Shown: positions 44,219 through 53,880, numbered from the stretch's first letter. The stretch is DNA of 64,000 nt from Desulfovermiculus halophilus DSM 18834 (GCF_000620765.1 NZ_JIAK01000009.1:1-64000); one strand, 5' to 3'. The notes: a model not told the origin generated them from the sequence alone. A program made the numbers and translations.

Positions 44219-44759
44219 GGAAATACACCTCCACATTGCCGGTAAGCACCAGCCTGTTGGCGTTGAGCTCAATCGTCGCTTTCTGGCTCGTGGCTCTGGA
44301 CTGGGGATGGGTGATGACCACATTCCGGGTAAAGGTAATGGTTTCCTCGGCCCGATCCACAACCATGCGCTCGGAATGCACAGTTACCTGTCCATATGTG
44401 GCTGTCACCCGGGGCCAAAGCGCAGCTTTCCCCGCATCCTGCAGATATTCGCCTTCCGGGGCCCTGGCCTTGATCTGACCTGCGTCACCTTGTTTATAAA
44501 AGGTGATTCTCGGCTGGTCAAACTCGATGCGCGACTCGTTCCTTATGTACCGGCTCTCGCGGGCAGTGAGCTCCCATGTCCTCTGGCCCTTGCCGCCCTG
44601 GACCAGATGCAGGTCGGCAATAGCCACATCCAGGGCTTCATAGACCATTTCTGAAGAGGAAGGGGGGCTGGAGAAGTGCTGCCAGGCGAACCAGGCCGCC
44701 GGCAGTCCGATCAGGAGCAGCCCGATGGCGATTATGCGCTGTGGTCTGAAAGAGACCAT
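44199..44759 (-). CDS. lptC: LPS export protein LptC
   Basis: This 186-residue bitopic inner-membrane protein has a single N-terminal membrane helix (IIAIGLLLIGLPAAWFAW) and then a periplasmic jellyroll (WELTARESRYIRNESRI, ALWPRVTATYGQ). It receives LPS from LptBFG and passes it to LptA. The start overlaps kdsC by 28 nt. The call rests on topology, the OstA-like fold pattern and its place between kdsC and lptA. Confidence 0.9.
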   Translation of the reverse strand: MVSFRPQRIIAIGLLLIGLPAAWFAWQHFSSPPSSSEMVYEALDVAIADLHLVQGGKGQRTWELTARESRYIRNESRIEFDQPRITFYKQGDAGQIKARAPEGEYLQDAGKAALWPRVTATYGQVTVHSERMVVDRAEETITFTRNVVITHPQSRATSQKATIELNANRLVLTGNVEVYFHETGRK

Positions 44760-45268
44760 AATCTCCAGGCCTGTTTCAGGCTTCCCTGGGCCTGCAGAAT
44801 GAAGCGGACGGCATCCCGCACTGCGCCGTTCCCCCCCGGACAGGAAGAGACCCAGGCAGCCAGGCTCTTGATTTCCTCTTGGGCATTGGCCACGGCCATG
44901 GGCAAACCGACAAGGGACAGGGGCACTGCGTCCACCCAGTCGTCACCAAGGTAAGCCAGCCGGGAATAATCCAGCTCGTTCCGCCGGCAAATATCATCAA
45001 CCACCGCTTTCTTTTTCCTGTGTCCGGCATGGTATTCCCGGATGCCGAGCTCCAGGATCCGCAACCGGACCGCCTCGGATTCCAGACCGGTGATCACCGC
45101 TACTTCCAGGCCCATGCGCTGGGCCAGCTTGACCCCGAATCCGTCCTGAACATCAAATCGCTTGCTCACCCGGCCGGATTCATCGTAGTACAGCCCACCG
45201 TCGGTGAATACCCCGTCCACGTCGCAGACCAGCATCTTCACCTCCCGGGCCAGTTGTTCAGCCTTCAT
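44732..45268 (-). CDS. kdsC: KDO 8-phosphate phosphatase
   Basis: This 178-residue HAD-superfamily enzyme removes phosphate from KDO-8-P. The nucleophile motif is LVCDVDGVFTDG, with VITGLES and YLGDDWVDAV as later HAD blocks. ATG at 45268 is chosen ([13 protein letters not shown]), with GAGGTGG upstream and an 11-nt overlap with kdsA; the frame is open further but inside kdsA. It forms the KDO pathway with kdsA and is coupled to the Lpt genes. Confidence 0.92.
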   Translation of the reverse strand: MKAEQLAREVKMLVCDVDGVFTDGGLYYDESGRVSKRFDVQDGFGVKLAQRMGLEVAVITGLESEAVRLRILELGIREYHAGHRKKKAVVDDICRRNELDYSRLAYLGDDWVDAVPLSLVGLPMAVANAQEEIKSLAAWVSSCPGGNGAVRDAVRFILQAQGSLKQAWRLWSLSDHSA

Positions 45269-46061
45269 GGGCCACCTCAGCCAGGGCTGCAAGCCGTTGC
45301 AAAAGTTCGCGGAGCCTGGACAGGGGCCAGCTGTTGGGCCCGTCGCACAAGGCTTTGTCCGGCTGGGGATGAACCTCCAGGAAGACTCCCCTGCACCCGG
45401 AGGCCACTGCCGCTTGAGCCAGCAGGGGCACAAACTCCCGGTTCCCCCCGGAACAGGTCCCTTGCCCTCCGGGCAGCTGCACCGAATGGGTGGCGTCAAA
45501 GACCACAGGTGTACCGAGCTTTTGCATCTCCGGAATGGATCGATAGTCAACCACAAGATTATTGTATCCGAAACTGCTCCCCCGCTCGGTCAGCCACACC
45601 GCCCGGTTCCCGGTGGAGCGGACCTTGTCCACCGGCCCGGCCATATCCCAGGGGGCCAAAAACTGGCCCTTTTTGATGTTCACGATCCGCCCGGTATGCC
45701 CCGCGGCCAGAAGCAGATCCGTCTGGCGGGACAGAAAGGCCGGTATCTGGATCACATCCGCCACCCGGGCCGCCTTTTCGGCCTGATCCGGGGTGTGGAT
45801 ATCCGTCGTCACCGGCAGGCCGCTGGACTCTTTGATTCTTTCCAGCCACTTGACCCCGGTTTCCAGGCCCGGTCCGCGGAAACTGTGCACAGAGGATCGA
45901 TTGGCTTTATCAAAGGAGCTTTTGAAGATGACCGGCAGTCCCAGATCCCGGCTAAGAACGGCCAGCTCCCCGGCCACGTCCAAGCCCAGTTCCAGACTTT
46001 CCAGGACACAGGGTCCGGCGATTATGAACAAGGATTTCGGTTCTGGATCGCATAATGTCAT
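45258..46061 (-). CDS. kdsA: KDO 8-phosphate synthase
   Basis: KdsA condenses arabinose-5-phosphate with PEP to KDO-8-P. The 267-residue TIM-barrel enzyme has [33 protein letters not shown] and [14 protein letters not shown] Cys follows LFIIAGP, as in metal-dependent KdsA enzymes. The ATG overlaps the pyrG stop by 4 nt. The partner arabinose-5-phosphate isomerase gene is not in the window. Confidence 0.95.
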   Translation of the reverse strand: MTLCDPEPKSLFIIAGPCVLESLELGLDVAGELAVLSRDLGLPVIFKSSFDKANRSSVHSFRGPGLETGVKWLERIKESSGLPVTTDIHTPDQAEKAARVADVIQIPAFLSRQTDLLLAAGHTGRIVNIKKGQFLAPWDMAGPVDKVRSTGNRAVWLTERGSSFGYNNLVVDYRSIPEMQKLGTPVVFDATHSVQLPGGQGTCSGGNREFVPLLAQAAVASGCRGVFLEVHPQPDKALCDGPNSWPLSRLRELLQRLAALAEVAHEG

Positions 46062-47689
46062 GAATTGTCCTTGGCCGCCCGGATAAACTCTCGAAACAGG
46101 GGATGAGGCTGCATAGGGCGGGACTTGAACTCGGGGTGGAACTGACAGCCCACGAACCAGGGATGGTCGGTAATCTCCACGATCTCCACCAGGGTCTCGT
46201 CCGGGGAGGTTCCGCTCAAGACCATGCCCGCCTCCTGGCAGATCCGGGAATAGTCTGTATTGAACTCATACCGGTGTCTGTGTCGTTCCTCCACCCTGGA
46301 CTCACCATAGGCTTCCCTGGCCTTGGTTCCTTCCTTGAGCTGACAGGGGTAGGACCCCAGTCGCATGGTCCCTCCCTTCTCGGACGTCTCGTCCCGGGTC
46401 TGCATGCTCTGAGTCCGGAAATCATACCACTCGGTCATAAGATAGATAATGGGATCCGGGGTATCCGGTACAAACTCGCTGGAGTTCGCCTCCGGCAGCC
46501 CCAGAACGTTGCGGGCGAATTCGACCACCGCGCACTGCATGCCAAGACAGATGCCGAAAAAAGGTATCCCGTGGGTCCGGGCATACCCGCTGGCCACGAT
46601 CTTGCCTTCCACTCCCCGGTAGCCGAAGCCCCCGGGAACCAGGATTCCGTCCAATCCCTGGAGCATGGCCGATGCATTCTCCGTGCTCAGCTCTTCTGCA
46701 CTGACATAGACCAGCTCCACTGAGACCATATTGCTGACCCCGCCGTGAATCAGGGCCTCGTGCAGGCTCTTGTAAGCCTCCTTCAAATCAACGTACTTGC
46801 CCACAATGCCGATCTTGACCCGGCCCTGGGGGTTACTCTGGGTCTGCACCAGATGCTGCCACGGGGCCAGGGAAGGATTCTTGGCCGGAAGGCGAAGCAT
46901 GATCGCGATCTTTTGATCCAGGCCCTCGTTGTAGAAGGCCAGGGGCAGCTCGTAAATATTGTCCAGATCAACGGCGGAAAAGACCGCATCCTGCTCCACA
47001 TTGCAAAACAGGGCGATCTTGCCCTTTAGCTCGTCCGAGAGCTCCACCTCTGAACGGCAGAGGATGAGATCGGGCTGAATGCCTATGCTCCGGAGCTCCT
47101 TGACGCTGTGCTGGGTGGGCTTGGTCTTCAGCTCCCCCGCCGCCCGCATATATGGCACCAGGGTCAGATGGATGTAACACACGTTTTCCTTGCCCAGATC
47201 GGATCGAAGCTGACGGATGGCTTCCAGAAAGGGCAGCCCTTCGATATCGCCCACCGTGCCCCCGATCTCGATAATGGCCACGTCCTCGTCATGTCTGGCC
47301 ACCCCGCGGATCGCCTTTTTGATTTCATCCGTCACATGGGGGATGACCTGCACCGTCCCCCCCAGGTAATCGCCTCGCCGTTCCTTGGTAATCACCGTGT
47401 GGTAGATACTGCCTGAGGTGTAGTTGTTGTACTGGGCCATGGGCACGCCCACATAGCGTTCGTAGTGACCCAGGTCCAGATCTGTCTCCGCCCCGTCATC
47501 AGTAACGAACACCTCGCCGTGCTGGAACGGATTCATCGTCCCGGGATCGACATTGATATACGGATCGAGCTTTTGAATTGTAACCTTCAGCCCTCGAGAC
47601 TTGAGCAGGGCCCCGATGGAGGCAGCTGCCAGCCCCTTGCCCAGGGAGGAAAGGACTCCTCCGGTAACAAACAGAAACTTGGTCTTCAT
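46058..47689 (-). CDS. pyrG: CTP synthase
   Basis: This enzyme converts UTP to CTP with glutamine; CTP is needed to activate KDO. The 543-residue protein has the synthase domain with [18 protein letters not shown] and a class I glutaminase with nucleophile [17 protein letters not shown] and a later His/Glu ([10 protein letters not shown]). The start ATG at 47689 has GGAAGGGGGAG before it. It heads the minus-strand block that runs through kdsA, kdsC and the lpt genes. Confidence 0.96.
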   Translation of the reverse strand: MKTKFLFVTGGVLSSLGKGLAAASIGALLKSRGLKVTIQKLDPYINVDPGTMNPFQHGEVFVTDDGAETDLDLGHYERYVGVPMAQYNNYTSGSIYHTVITKERRGDYLGGTVQVIPHVTDEIKKAIRGVARHDEDVAIIEIGGTVGDIEGLPFLEAIRQLRSDLGKENVCYIHLTLVPYMRAAGELKTKPTQHSVKELRSIGIQPDLILCRSEVELSDELKGKIALFCNVEQDAVFSAVDLDNIYELPLAFYNEGLDQKIAIMLRLPAKNPSLAPWQHLVQTQSNPQGRVKIGIVGKYVDLKEAYKSLHEALIHGGVSNMVSVELVYVSAEELSTENASAMLQGLDGILVPGGFGYRGVEGKIVASGYARTHGIPFFGICLGMQCAVVEFARNVLGLPEANSSEFVPDTPDPIIYLMTEWYDFRTQSMQTRDETSEKGGTMRLGSYPCQLKEGTKAREAYGESRVEERHRHRYEFNTDYSRICQEAGMVLSGTSPDETLVEIVEITDHPWFVGCQFHPEFKSRPMQPHPLFREFIRAAKDNS

Positions 47690-47871
47690 ACTCCCCCTTC
47701 CAAAATCTGTAGACGGCATACAGCGCACTCTAAAGAAAACCTTCCTGGCACCCGGTGTGGTATACCTTTCCGGGCTCCAAAAGTCCACGCTGGGTGTTCA
47801 ACTCTATGCACTCAGACCTCCTTGCCCAAAGTTCAGGCGGTCTGCCCAGCCTGCTGCACCCTCTGCGCACG

Positions 47872-47900
47872 TTGACTCTCCGGACGGCTATACGTATCGT
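47872..47900 (+). promoter_or_regulatory. possible sigma-70 promoter for purQ-tadA
   Basis: TTGACT at 47872, a 17-bp spacer and TATCGT at 47895 lie about 95 nt before the purQ start. The -10 is only a partial match. The 47690-47993 gap between pyrG and purQ shows no gene, so divergent promoters are expected here. Confidence 0.4.
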
Positions 47901-47993
47901 GAGTCCGCGCACAACGGGTCGAGACCTAGACATGGGCTCAGCTCGTTGTCAACCATCCCTTCACCCGCCAACCATCTGCGAGCGAGGCTGTGT

Positions 47994-48809
47994 ATGAGCC
48001 AGGTACGAGTGCTGGTATTGACCGGATACGGGACGAACTGCGAGCGGGAAACCGCCCATGTCTGCCGCATTGCCGGAGCGGACGAGGTGATTGTTGCCCA
48101 TTTCGCGGATTTGGTGCAAGAGGCCTGCTGTCTGGATGATTTCCAGCTTTTGGTCTTCCCCGGGGGATTTCTGGACGGCGATCACCTGGGTGCCGCCCAG
48201 GCCGCAGCATCAAGATTTCGGCACACTATGACCCGATCCGGCCGTTCTCTGGTCCAGGACATCATGGACCTTCATGCCAGAGGGGGGGCAATCCTGGGGA
48301 TCTGCAACGGCTTCCAGCTCCTGGTCAAGCTGGGTCTTTTGCCGGCCACAAACTCCGGATACCTTACCCGCGAGGTCAGCCTGGGCCACAACGACTCCGC
48401 CCGTTTTGAGGACCGCTGGGTCCACCTGCGGCCCAATCCGGACTCGCCGTGTATTTTTACCCGAGACTTGGACAACCTGTATTTTCCGGTCCGGCACGGA
48501 GAAGGCAAACTGATTGCCAAAGACCAAAACGCCCTGCACTCCCTGGAACAGAACGGACATATCGCCTTGCAGTACACCGACCGCTTCGGCCGAATAACCC
48601 AGGACTATCCGGCCAATCCCAACGGCTCAGATCTGGCGATCGCCGGCCTGACCGATCCCACCGGCCGGATCTTCGGCCTGATGCCCCATCCCGAAGCATT
48701 TAACCACCGGACCAACCATCCGTCGTGGACCAGGGGAGAACAAGCCCCTTCCGGCACAGCCATCTTTGCCCGGGGCATTGATTCTTTGCGCCGCAATCCA
48801 GCAGGATGA
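47994..48809 (+). CDS. purQ: FGAM synthase glutaminase subunit PurQ
   Basis: This 271-residue class I glutamine amidotransferase supplies ammonia for phosphoribosylformylglycinamidine synthesis in purine biosynthesis. The nucleophile is ILGICNGFQLL and the triad His is in LMPHPEAF; FPGGFLDGDHL is another PurQ block. ATG at 47994 is used, since the sequence before MSQVRVLVLTGYGTNCE is not family-like. It is longer than the ~230-residue PurQ form. It overlaps tadA by 4 nt. Confidence 0.88.
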   Translation: MSQVRVLVLTGYGTNCERETAHVCRIAGADEVIVAHFADLVQEACCLDDFQLLVFPGGFLDGDHLGAAQAAASRFRHTMTRSGRSLVQDIMDLHARGGAILGICNGFQLLVKLGLLPATNSGYLTREVSLGHNDSARFEDRWVHLRPNPDSPCIFTRDLDNLYFPVRHGEGKLIAKDQNALHSLEQNGHIALQYTDRFGRITQDYPANPNGSDLAIAGLTDPTGRIFGLMPHPEAFNHRTNHPSWTRGEQAPSGTAIFARGIDSLRRNPAG

Positions 48810-49321
48810 CCGGCGCTTCGAGCGCAGATTGTCAGGCCATGAAAAGCGAGGTTGACTGGACCTTCTGGATGCAGGCGGCTTTGAAGGAGGCTCGGAACGC
48901 CGAGATGCTGGACGAGGTTCCGGTGGGGGCCCTGGTTTTGGATGCAAACCTGCGGGTGCTCGGTTCCGGGCACAATACCCCGATCAGCAGTCAGGACCCG
49001 ACAGCCCATGCCGAGATTGTCGCCCTGCGCAGGGCGTGTCGCAGACAGGGCAACTACCGGTTGACTGGTTCGGTCATAGTTTGTACCCTGGAACCTTGCT
49101 GTATGTGCGCTGGAGCACTGGTTCAAGCCAGAATTTCCGGCATCGTCTTCGGAGCTAGAGACCCCAAGGCCGGAGCCCTGGTTTCCCGGATGCACTTTCC
49201 CCAGGACTATGGATGGCTGAACCATTCTTTTTGGATTCAGGAGGGAGTCTGTGACCGGGAATGCTCGCAGCTCCTGCAGAGTTTTTTCGCTCGCCGCCGG
49301 AGTTCAAAAACCGGGCAATAA
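48806..49321 (+). CDS. tadA: tRNA-specific adenosine deaminase
   Basis: TadA converts A34 to inosine in tRNA-Arg(ACG). The 171-residue zinc deaminase has AHAEIVALRRA (catalytic Glu and Zn ligand) and LEPCCMCAGAL (two Cys ligands). There is a short N-terminal extension before WMQAALKEA; an ATG at 48839 would shorten it. The ATGA overlap with purQ suggests coupling. A tRNA-Ser gene lies 59 nt downstream. Confidence 0.92.
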   Translation: MTGASSADCQAMKSEVDWTFWMQAALKEARNAEMLDEVPVGALVLDANLRVLGSGHNTPISSQDPTAHAEIVALRRACRRQGNYRLTGSVIVCTLEPCCMCAGALVQARISGIVFGARDPKAGALVSRMHFPQDYGWLNHSFWIQEGVCDRECSQLLQSFFARRRSSKTGQ

Positions 49322-49380
49322 AATCGGACTCCCCGACGCCCCACGGCAGCACACATACAAGATCATCACCCAGCTCATGC

Positions 49381-49475
49381 GGAGAGGTAGCGAAGTCCGG
49401 TCATAACGCGCCCGACTCGAAATCGGGTTGGCGGTTCGCCCCGCCACGTGGGTTCGAATCCCACCCTCTCCGCCA
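49381..49475 (+). tRNA. tRNA-Ser (anticodon CGA)
   Basis: A 95-base class II tRNA with acceptor GGAGAGG pairing CCTCTCC, discriminator G and encoded CCA. The anticodon stem CCCGA/TCGGG frames CTCGAAA, giving CGA. A long variable arm (GGCGGTTCGCCCCGCC) is typical of serine tRNA. The T arm GTGGG/CCCAC holds TTCGAAT. Confidence 0.96.
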
Positions 49476-49542
49476 TTTCTGATCAACAACCGCGTGCTCC
49501 TCTTTTCACCGGAATCCGCGGTGATACCTTACCCCTTTTCCC

Positions 49543-50652
49543 TCACTTCGATGCCTGTCCGTGCTCCCCTTTTTCCAGCCGCTTTTGCAGGCCCTTGACC
49601 AGAAGTGGCCAGGCTATGGTCGCATCGGATATGACTTCAGCAAACCTGCCGCCCTGGGAAGGCGGGGCGAACTTCCCCCAGGACACGCCCTCCTGGTAGG
49701 TGCATCCGGAGAGCCCCCCCCAATGGTCAGGCTCCGGGCAGATGCGCACTCCGTACTGAAACCGGGAGTAAGGCCAGGACAAATCCGGATGGGTCTGCTT
49801 GGCCATCTCCACAAAAGGCCCCATCTGCTGGGCCCAGTTCCTGGGGACACCTCCTCCGATGGTGAATATGCCCAGGCGCTTGGAGTTGACCATCCGCCGG
49901 GTGTAGTCAAAGAGATCGGCAAACGGGTTAAACTGAAACGGAAGCCCCTCGGCCTGGATGTCGTGATCCGCGATCTCCGGCGTGAGCTTGATCATGTAGG
50001 AAGCGATGTCCAAAGCCAGTTCGGAATCTGTAAACGCGGGGATATAGACCGGGACATCTCGTTCATAGGCGCTCTTCAAAATCCCCATGCCCTGGACATT
50101 CTGGTGCAGGTACTTGCCTATAGCTGCACAGACCGAACGGGAGGAAAAGACTTGGCTCTTGTCCAGCTGATCCAGGACCGCATAGATGATTTTTTCGGCC
50201 TCAATAAAATTGAATTCCGATTCCAGGGTGTCGTAGACCCGGTTCAACCCGGCCTGACAAAGCTCTGGATCGCTCATCTCTCCGGGCTTGTATTTGTAGT
50301 GCTTCAGGCCGATGGACTCAATGAACCCATGGGCCATCAGCGCTCCGGTGGAAATGACCGTGTTCAGCCATCCTTTTTCGATCATCCTGCACAGCAGAGG
50401 GCCCATTTTGGCCACGGTCATGGCCCCGGAAAAGGTGCCCACCACATGACAGTCCGGGTCCTCGACCATGGTCTGCAGAACATCCAGGGCCTCCCCCAGG
50501 CGCCGGCCGCCGAAAGCAGTCTTGGACATGGACCACAGCAGATCATCAAAATCATCGATCTCGTCCGGGTCCAGGGGAACCAAGGGCTCAAGGCCCAGGG
50601 AGTCCGGCTTGAGCATCTTGGCGACATTGCGAAATTTCTGGTTTTCATCCAT
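49543..50652 (-). CDS. deoxyhypusine synthase-like protein
   Basis: This 369-residue protein is a bacterial member of the deoxyhypusine synthase family. The NAD-binding blocks VVGTFSGAMTVAKMGPLL and TIGGGVPRNWAQQ are clear, and the catalytic Lys block QEGVSWGKF is intact. In eukaryotes and archaea the enzyme modifies eIF5A using spermidine; bacteria lack that target, and some homologues make or transfer aminobutyl groups in polyamine metabolism. Activity is therefore likely but the acceptor is unknown. It is convergent with the tRNA-Ser gene. A second, more distant candidate is at 18468-19418. Confidence 0.85.
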   Translation of the reverse strand: MDENQKFRNVAKMLKPDSLGLEPLVPLDPDEIDDFDDLLWSMSKTAFGGRRLGEALDVLQTMVEDPDCHVVGTFSGAMTVAKMGPLLCRMIEKGWLNTVISTGALMAHGFIESIGLKHYKYKPGEMSDPELCQAGLNRVYDTLESEFNFIEAEKIIYAVLDQLDKSQVFSSRSVCAAIGKYLHQNVQGMGILKSAYERDVPVYIPAFTDSELALDIASYMIKLTPEIADHDIQAEGLPFQFNPFADLFDYTRRMVNSKRLGIFTIGGGVPRNWAQQMGPFVEMAKQTHPDLSWPYSRFQYGVRICPEPDHWGGLSGCTYQEGVSWGKFAPPSQGGRFAEVISDATIAWPLLVKGLQKRLEKGEHGQASK

Positions 50653-50794
50653 ACCTGCGTCCCCAGTAAAAAATCAGCCCTCTCATAAACAGAGGGTCAC
50701 AAAGGAATGCATGCAACACGGCATCCAGTATGAGGCATAGATCCACCCTTGGTCAACGCCCCGAAACACGTGCCAAACCAGGGATTTCCGGACC

Positions 50795-51010
50795 TCAATG
50801 GAGCTGGTCCAGAAGACCGGACCAGTCCACGGCCAGAGGTACAAACCACGCCCGCTTGCGATACAGGGGAAAGGCGGGAAAGGATGGATCTGGGAAGGGC
50901 AGAAAGGAGTGCACACCTTGCCTCGTCTGTATGCCCTCGGCCACCCGACGTCCCAGGTACGTGGGCAGGGCTATGCCGCGGCCGCAAAAGCCGAGGGCAT
51001 AGCCCTGCCC
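50795..51010 (-). pseudogene. C-terminal remnant of a FAD-dependent oxidoreductase
   Basis: On the minus strand a frame without a start codon reads GYALGFCGRGIALPTYLGRR and later FPAFPLYRKRAWFVPLAVDW, ending in TGA at 50795-50797. This is the C-terminal pattern of glycine-oxidase/DadA-type FAD enzymes (GxxGHGxAL-xxYLG, then RPWFLP). Nothing from the rest of such a gene remains upstream, where a different gene ends at 51019. The segment 50963-51010 also forms a 15-bp inverted repeat (GGGCAGGGCTATGCC), which could serve as a hairpin after that gene. Confidence 0.6.
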
Positions 51011-51018
51011 ATTTTCAA

Positions 51019-51372
51019 TTACTGCAGCCGCCCGCCGTTGCCTGCATTCACGTCGTGGGTGCTCTTTTTCATGGATTCCAGCTCGGCCTTGTACCGCTGC
51101 ACAAACTTGTCCCGCATGCTGATCACATCTTCAGCCGGGCGGTAGGAATACATAATGTGCTGAGGGTCAATGGGGGAAAGCTGTGAGTTGTTGCCGAACA
51201 CACACAAGGGACGAAATATTATCCCGGGCTGTCCGTCGTCCTGCTCTTCGATCTCCATAAACAGCGGATACTTCCATATGGGATCACCGTTTTCGTCCCG
51301 GCCCGGCTCGTAGATGACGTGCCATCCCGACCCGAGGACCGAGATCCAGATATCTTCCTGCGCCTCGTTCAT
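51019..51372 (-). CDS. conserved small protein of unknown function
   Basis: This 117-residue acidic cytoplasmic protein starts MNEAQEDIWISVLGSGWHVI. It contains WKYPLFMEIEEQDDGQPGI and YRPAEDVISMRDKFVQRY. I do not recognise a family or any catalytic motif. A strong AAGGAGAGG site precedes ATG at 51372; the frame is open to 51618, but that extension crosses a perfect hairpin and is not credible. A 15-bp inverted repeat follows the stop. Confidence 0.7.
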   Translation of the reverse strand: MNEAQEDIWISVLGSGWHVIYEPGRDENGDPIWKYPLFMEIEEQDDGQPGIIFRPLCVFGNNSQLSPIDPQHIMYSYRPAEDVISMRDKFVQRYKAELESMKKSTHDVNAGNGGRLQ

Positions 51373-51408
51373 GGCCTCTCCTTGTGCGCCAAGATTGATA
51401 TATGCACA

Positions 51409-51444
51409 GCACGATGCCGGAACGCTGGCGTTCCGGCATCGTGC
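51409..51444. repeat. 17-bp perfect hairpin upstream of the small gene
   Basis: GCACGATGCCGGAACGC, TG and GCGTTCCGGCATCGTGC form a perfect 17-bp inverted repeat. It resembles REP-type hairpins rather than an operator. It lies 37 nt upstream of the small gene, in its likely leader. The remainder of the 51373-51791 gap holds one more dispersed repeat and no gene. Confidence 0.75.
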
Positions 51445-51662
51445 AAAGAGCCCGAGCTGAGAATCCTTTGCGCACCAGGGGAGGTGCTCGCAAAGCCATA
51501 CCTTGAAACCGTTGAGCTCAGGTACTGATCGTGAATCCTGCCTGATGCAGAGTTCAATGCATATCAAATCGTCCTTTTGGGCACAATACAGGCCTAGGCA
51601 GGCCCAGGACCCCGGCATTCATTGTGCATCCCCCCCCTGAGCTCTGGATCGGGGGCAAAATG

Positions 51663-51746
51663 CGGCTCTTCGACACAGAAAGTGGAATTGCCTACATAAG
51701 AGTTTGCCGTCTCTTCTGTGTGCCGTGAGCGGCAGGCCCGCACATT
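51663..51746 (+). repeat. TCTTCGAC...TGTGTGCC repeat, long arm
   Basis: This is an 84-bp copy, with one visible mismatch and inverted orientation, of 16130-16213. It has CGGCTCTTCGACACAG at one end and GTGAGCGGCAGGCCCGCAC at the other, with an internal ACACAGAA/TTCTGTGT stem. Near-identity suggests recent spread or conversion. Confidence 0.85.
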
Positions 51747-51791
51747 AAATGCTCATCCAGTCTGATGTGCCAGAACGCAGCGTCTCGGGGC

Positions 51792-53045
51792 TTACTCACC
51801 TCCTTTGGCCCCCATGAACTCAGGGTACGCCTCCATGCCGCACTCAGAGGAGTCCATACCGCTGTACTCCACCTCCTCGCTGATCCTGATGCCTATAACC
51901 GCCTTTAAGCCCAGCCACAAAGCAAGGCTTGTGCCGAACATCCAGGCAAAAATAACCGCAATGCCCACAACCTGTCCTGCAAGGGAGGCCTCCGGACTGG
52001 AGAACAACACGGCCAACAGCCCCCATACGCCGCACACCCCGTGAACTGAGATGGCTCCTACCGGATCGTCTATGCCCATCTTGTCCAAAGCCACTATGGA
52101 AAGGACGACAATGATCCCCCCCACTGCTCCTATGCCGCTGGCTAGAATCATCGATGGTGCGCTGGGCTCCGCAGTTATGGCCACCAGACCGGCAAGGGCG
52201 CCGTTGAGGCCCATGGTCAGATCGGCCTTGCCAAAGCTCAGCTGGGAAACCGTTAAAGCCACGATCATGCCTGAGGCTGCGGCCATATTGGTGTTGGCGA
52301 ACACCATGGCCACGGCATTGGCCGATTCCACATCCGAGACCTTGAGCTCTGAGCCTCCGTTGAAGCCAAACCAGCCCATCCATAAGATAAAAGTCCCCAG
52401 GGCGGACAATGGAAGGTTTGAACCGGGGATGGGCGAGATTTTTCCTCCAGGCCCGTACTTGCCCCGCCTGGGCCCCAGAATGAGCACCCCGGCCAGGGCC
52501 GCCGCCGCTCCGGCCATGTGCACGATCCCGGATCCCGCATAATCGGAAAACCCGAGCTGATCCAGAAAACCGCCTCCCCAGGTCCAATACCCATGCACCG
52601 GATAGAGCACACCGGTCATGACCACGGAGAAAAGGAGAAAAGCCCACAGCTTCATCCGCTCGGCCACAGCCCCGGAAACCACGGACATAGCCGTGGCCAC
52701 AAACACGACCTGAAAAAAGAAATCAGCCATGGAGGAGTAATACGGTGCCTGCTCTCCTCCAGCCAGGACACTCTGCACACTGTTGTCGCCTTGAACCAGG
52801 AATCCCAGTCCGGGGAGAACAGATCCTCCATCTCCGTACATGATATTGTAGCCGATGAGCATGTACATGATGCAGGCTATGGAATACAGGGCGATGTTCT
52901 TGGTCAGGATTTCAACTGTATTCATGGATCTGACCATGCCGGCCTCAAGCATGGAAAACCCAGCGGCCATCCACATGACCAGCATCCCGGAAACCAAAAA
53001 ATAGAACGTATCCAGCGCATAACGTATTTCAAGGACGGATTCCAC
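51792..53045 (-). CDS. amtB: ammonium transporter
   Basis: This 417-residue inner-membrane protein with eleven hydrophobic segments conducts ammonium. It begins LDTFYFLVSGMLVMWMAAGF and has GSGIVHMAGAAAALAG and ISVHGVCGVWG, holding the two pore His residues. GTG at 53045 is the start, with AGGAGG upstream. It lies 189 nt after glnK on the same strand, the usual glnK-amtB pair, so it is under the sigma-54 promoter at 53643-53658 and is blocked by GlnK. Confidence 0.95.
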   Translation of the reverse strand: MESVLEIRYALDTFYFLVSGMLVMWMAAGFSMLEAGMVRSMNTVEILTKNIALYSIACIMYMLIGYNIMYGDGGSVLPGLGFLVQGDNSVQSVLAGGEQAPYYSSMADFFFQVVFVATAMSVVSGAVAERMKLWAFLLFSVVMTGVLYPVHGYWTWGGGFLDQLGFSDYAGSGIVHMAGAAAALAGVLILGPRRGKYGPGGKISPIPGSNLPLSALGTFILWMGWFGFNGGSELKVSDVESANAVAMVFANTNMAAASGMIVALTVSQLSFGKADLTMGLNGALAGLVAITAEPSAPSMILASGIGAVGGIIVVLSIVALDKMGIDDPVGAISVHGVCGVWGLLAVLFSSPEASLAGQVVGIAVIFAWMFGTSLALWLGLKAVIGIRISEEVEYSGMDSSECGMEAYPEFMGAKGGE

Positions 53046-53234
53046 CTTTGCATCCTCCTGTCTTTATGATTTTGCAAACGACTGCTGGGGCCGGAAAGAG
53101 GCTCTTCGCCCAGCGAAGGAGATATCTCTTTACAACCCTTTGCCGCAGTATGTGTGCAGAAAACCGAAGGCCCCACATTGTCCAGCCCCGCTCAAAAGGG
53201 AACCGAACGGACAGGCTGATCCTCAGCGGGAGCT

Positions 53235-53591
<357 letters not shown>

Positions 53592-53642
53592 TCATAGTTC
53601 ACTGATTGCGCAGAGGCCTCTGAAGACTGGCAGAATATATTT

Positions 53643-53658
53643 TGCAATCAGCTTGCCA
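53643..53658 (-). promoter_or_regulatory. sigma-54 (-24/-12) promoter of glnK-amtB
   Basis: The minus strand reads TGGCAAG-CTGA-TTGCA, matching TGGCACG-N4-TTGCW at every key position, with ten bases between the GG and GC. It predicts a start near 53631 and a leader of about 58 nt. I could not find a clear NtrC palindrome further upstream. The gap 53574-54163 otherwise shows one dispersed repeat and no gene. Confidence 0.85.
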
Positions 53659-53819
53659 CTATAAAAAGTCTGATAATTCAAAGACATGGAATGTACACGT
53701 ATATAATGCATGTATTTTTTGATACATAATTGTTCCGCAATACTCTGCGTGGACCGACATTCTGGCGGCCTCTAGGCCCAGGCATTTGAATGCAATAGAT
53801 CACCCCCCTCCTTAAAGTT

Positions 53820-53880
53820 CAGGCTCTTCGACACAGAAAGTGGAATAGCATGCATAAGAGTTTGCCGTGTATTTTGTGCG
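53820..53880 (+). repeat. TCTTCGAC...repeat, diverged copy
   Basis: The sequence begins AGGCTCTTCGACACAGAAAG and continues AGTGGAATAGC and AAGAGTTTGCCGTG. It matches 51663-51720 with several changes, ending TTTTGTGCG where the other has CTTCTGTGTG. It is an older-looking member of the family. Confidence 0.7.

Noticed and set aside
47601-47993. 131-codon extension before purQ
   Set aside because: It overlaps the pyrG start region and has no PurQ-like sequence before MSQVRVLVL.
51373-51618. N-terminal extension of the small gene at 51019
   Set aside because: It crosses a perfect 17-bp hairpin, gives low-complexity residues typical of translated REP units, and the strong AAGGAGAGG site lies at 51372.
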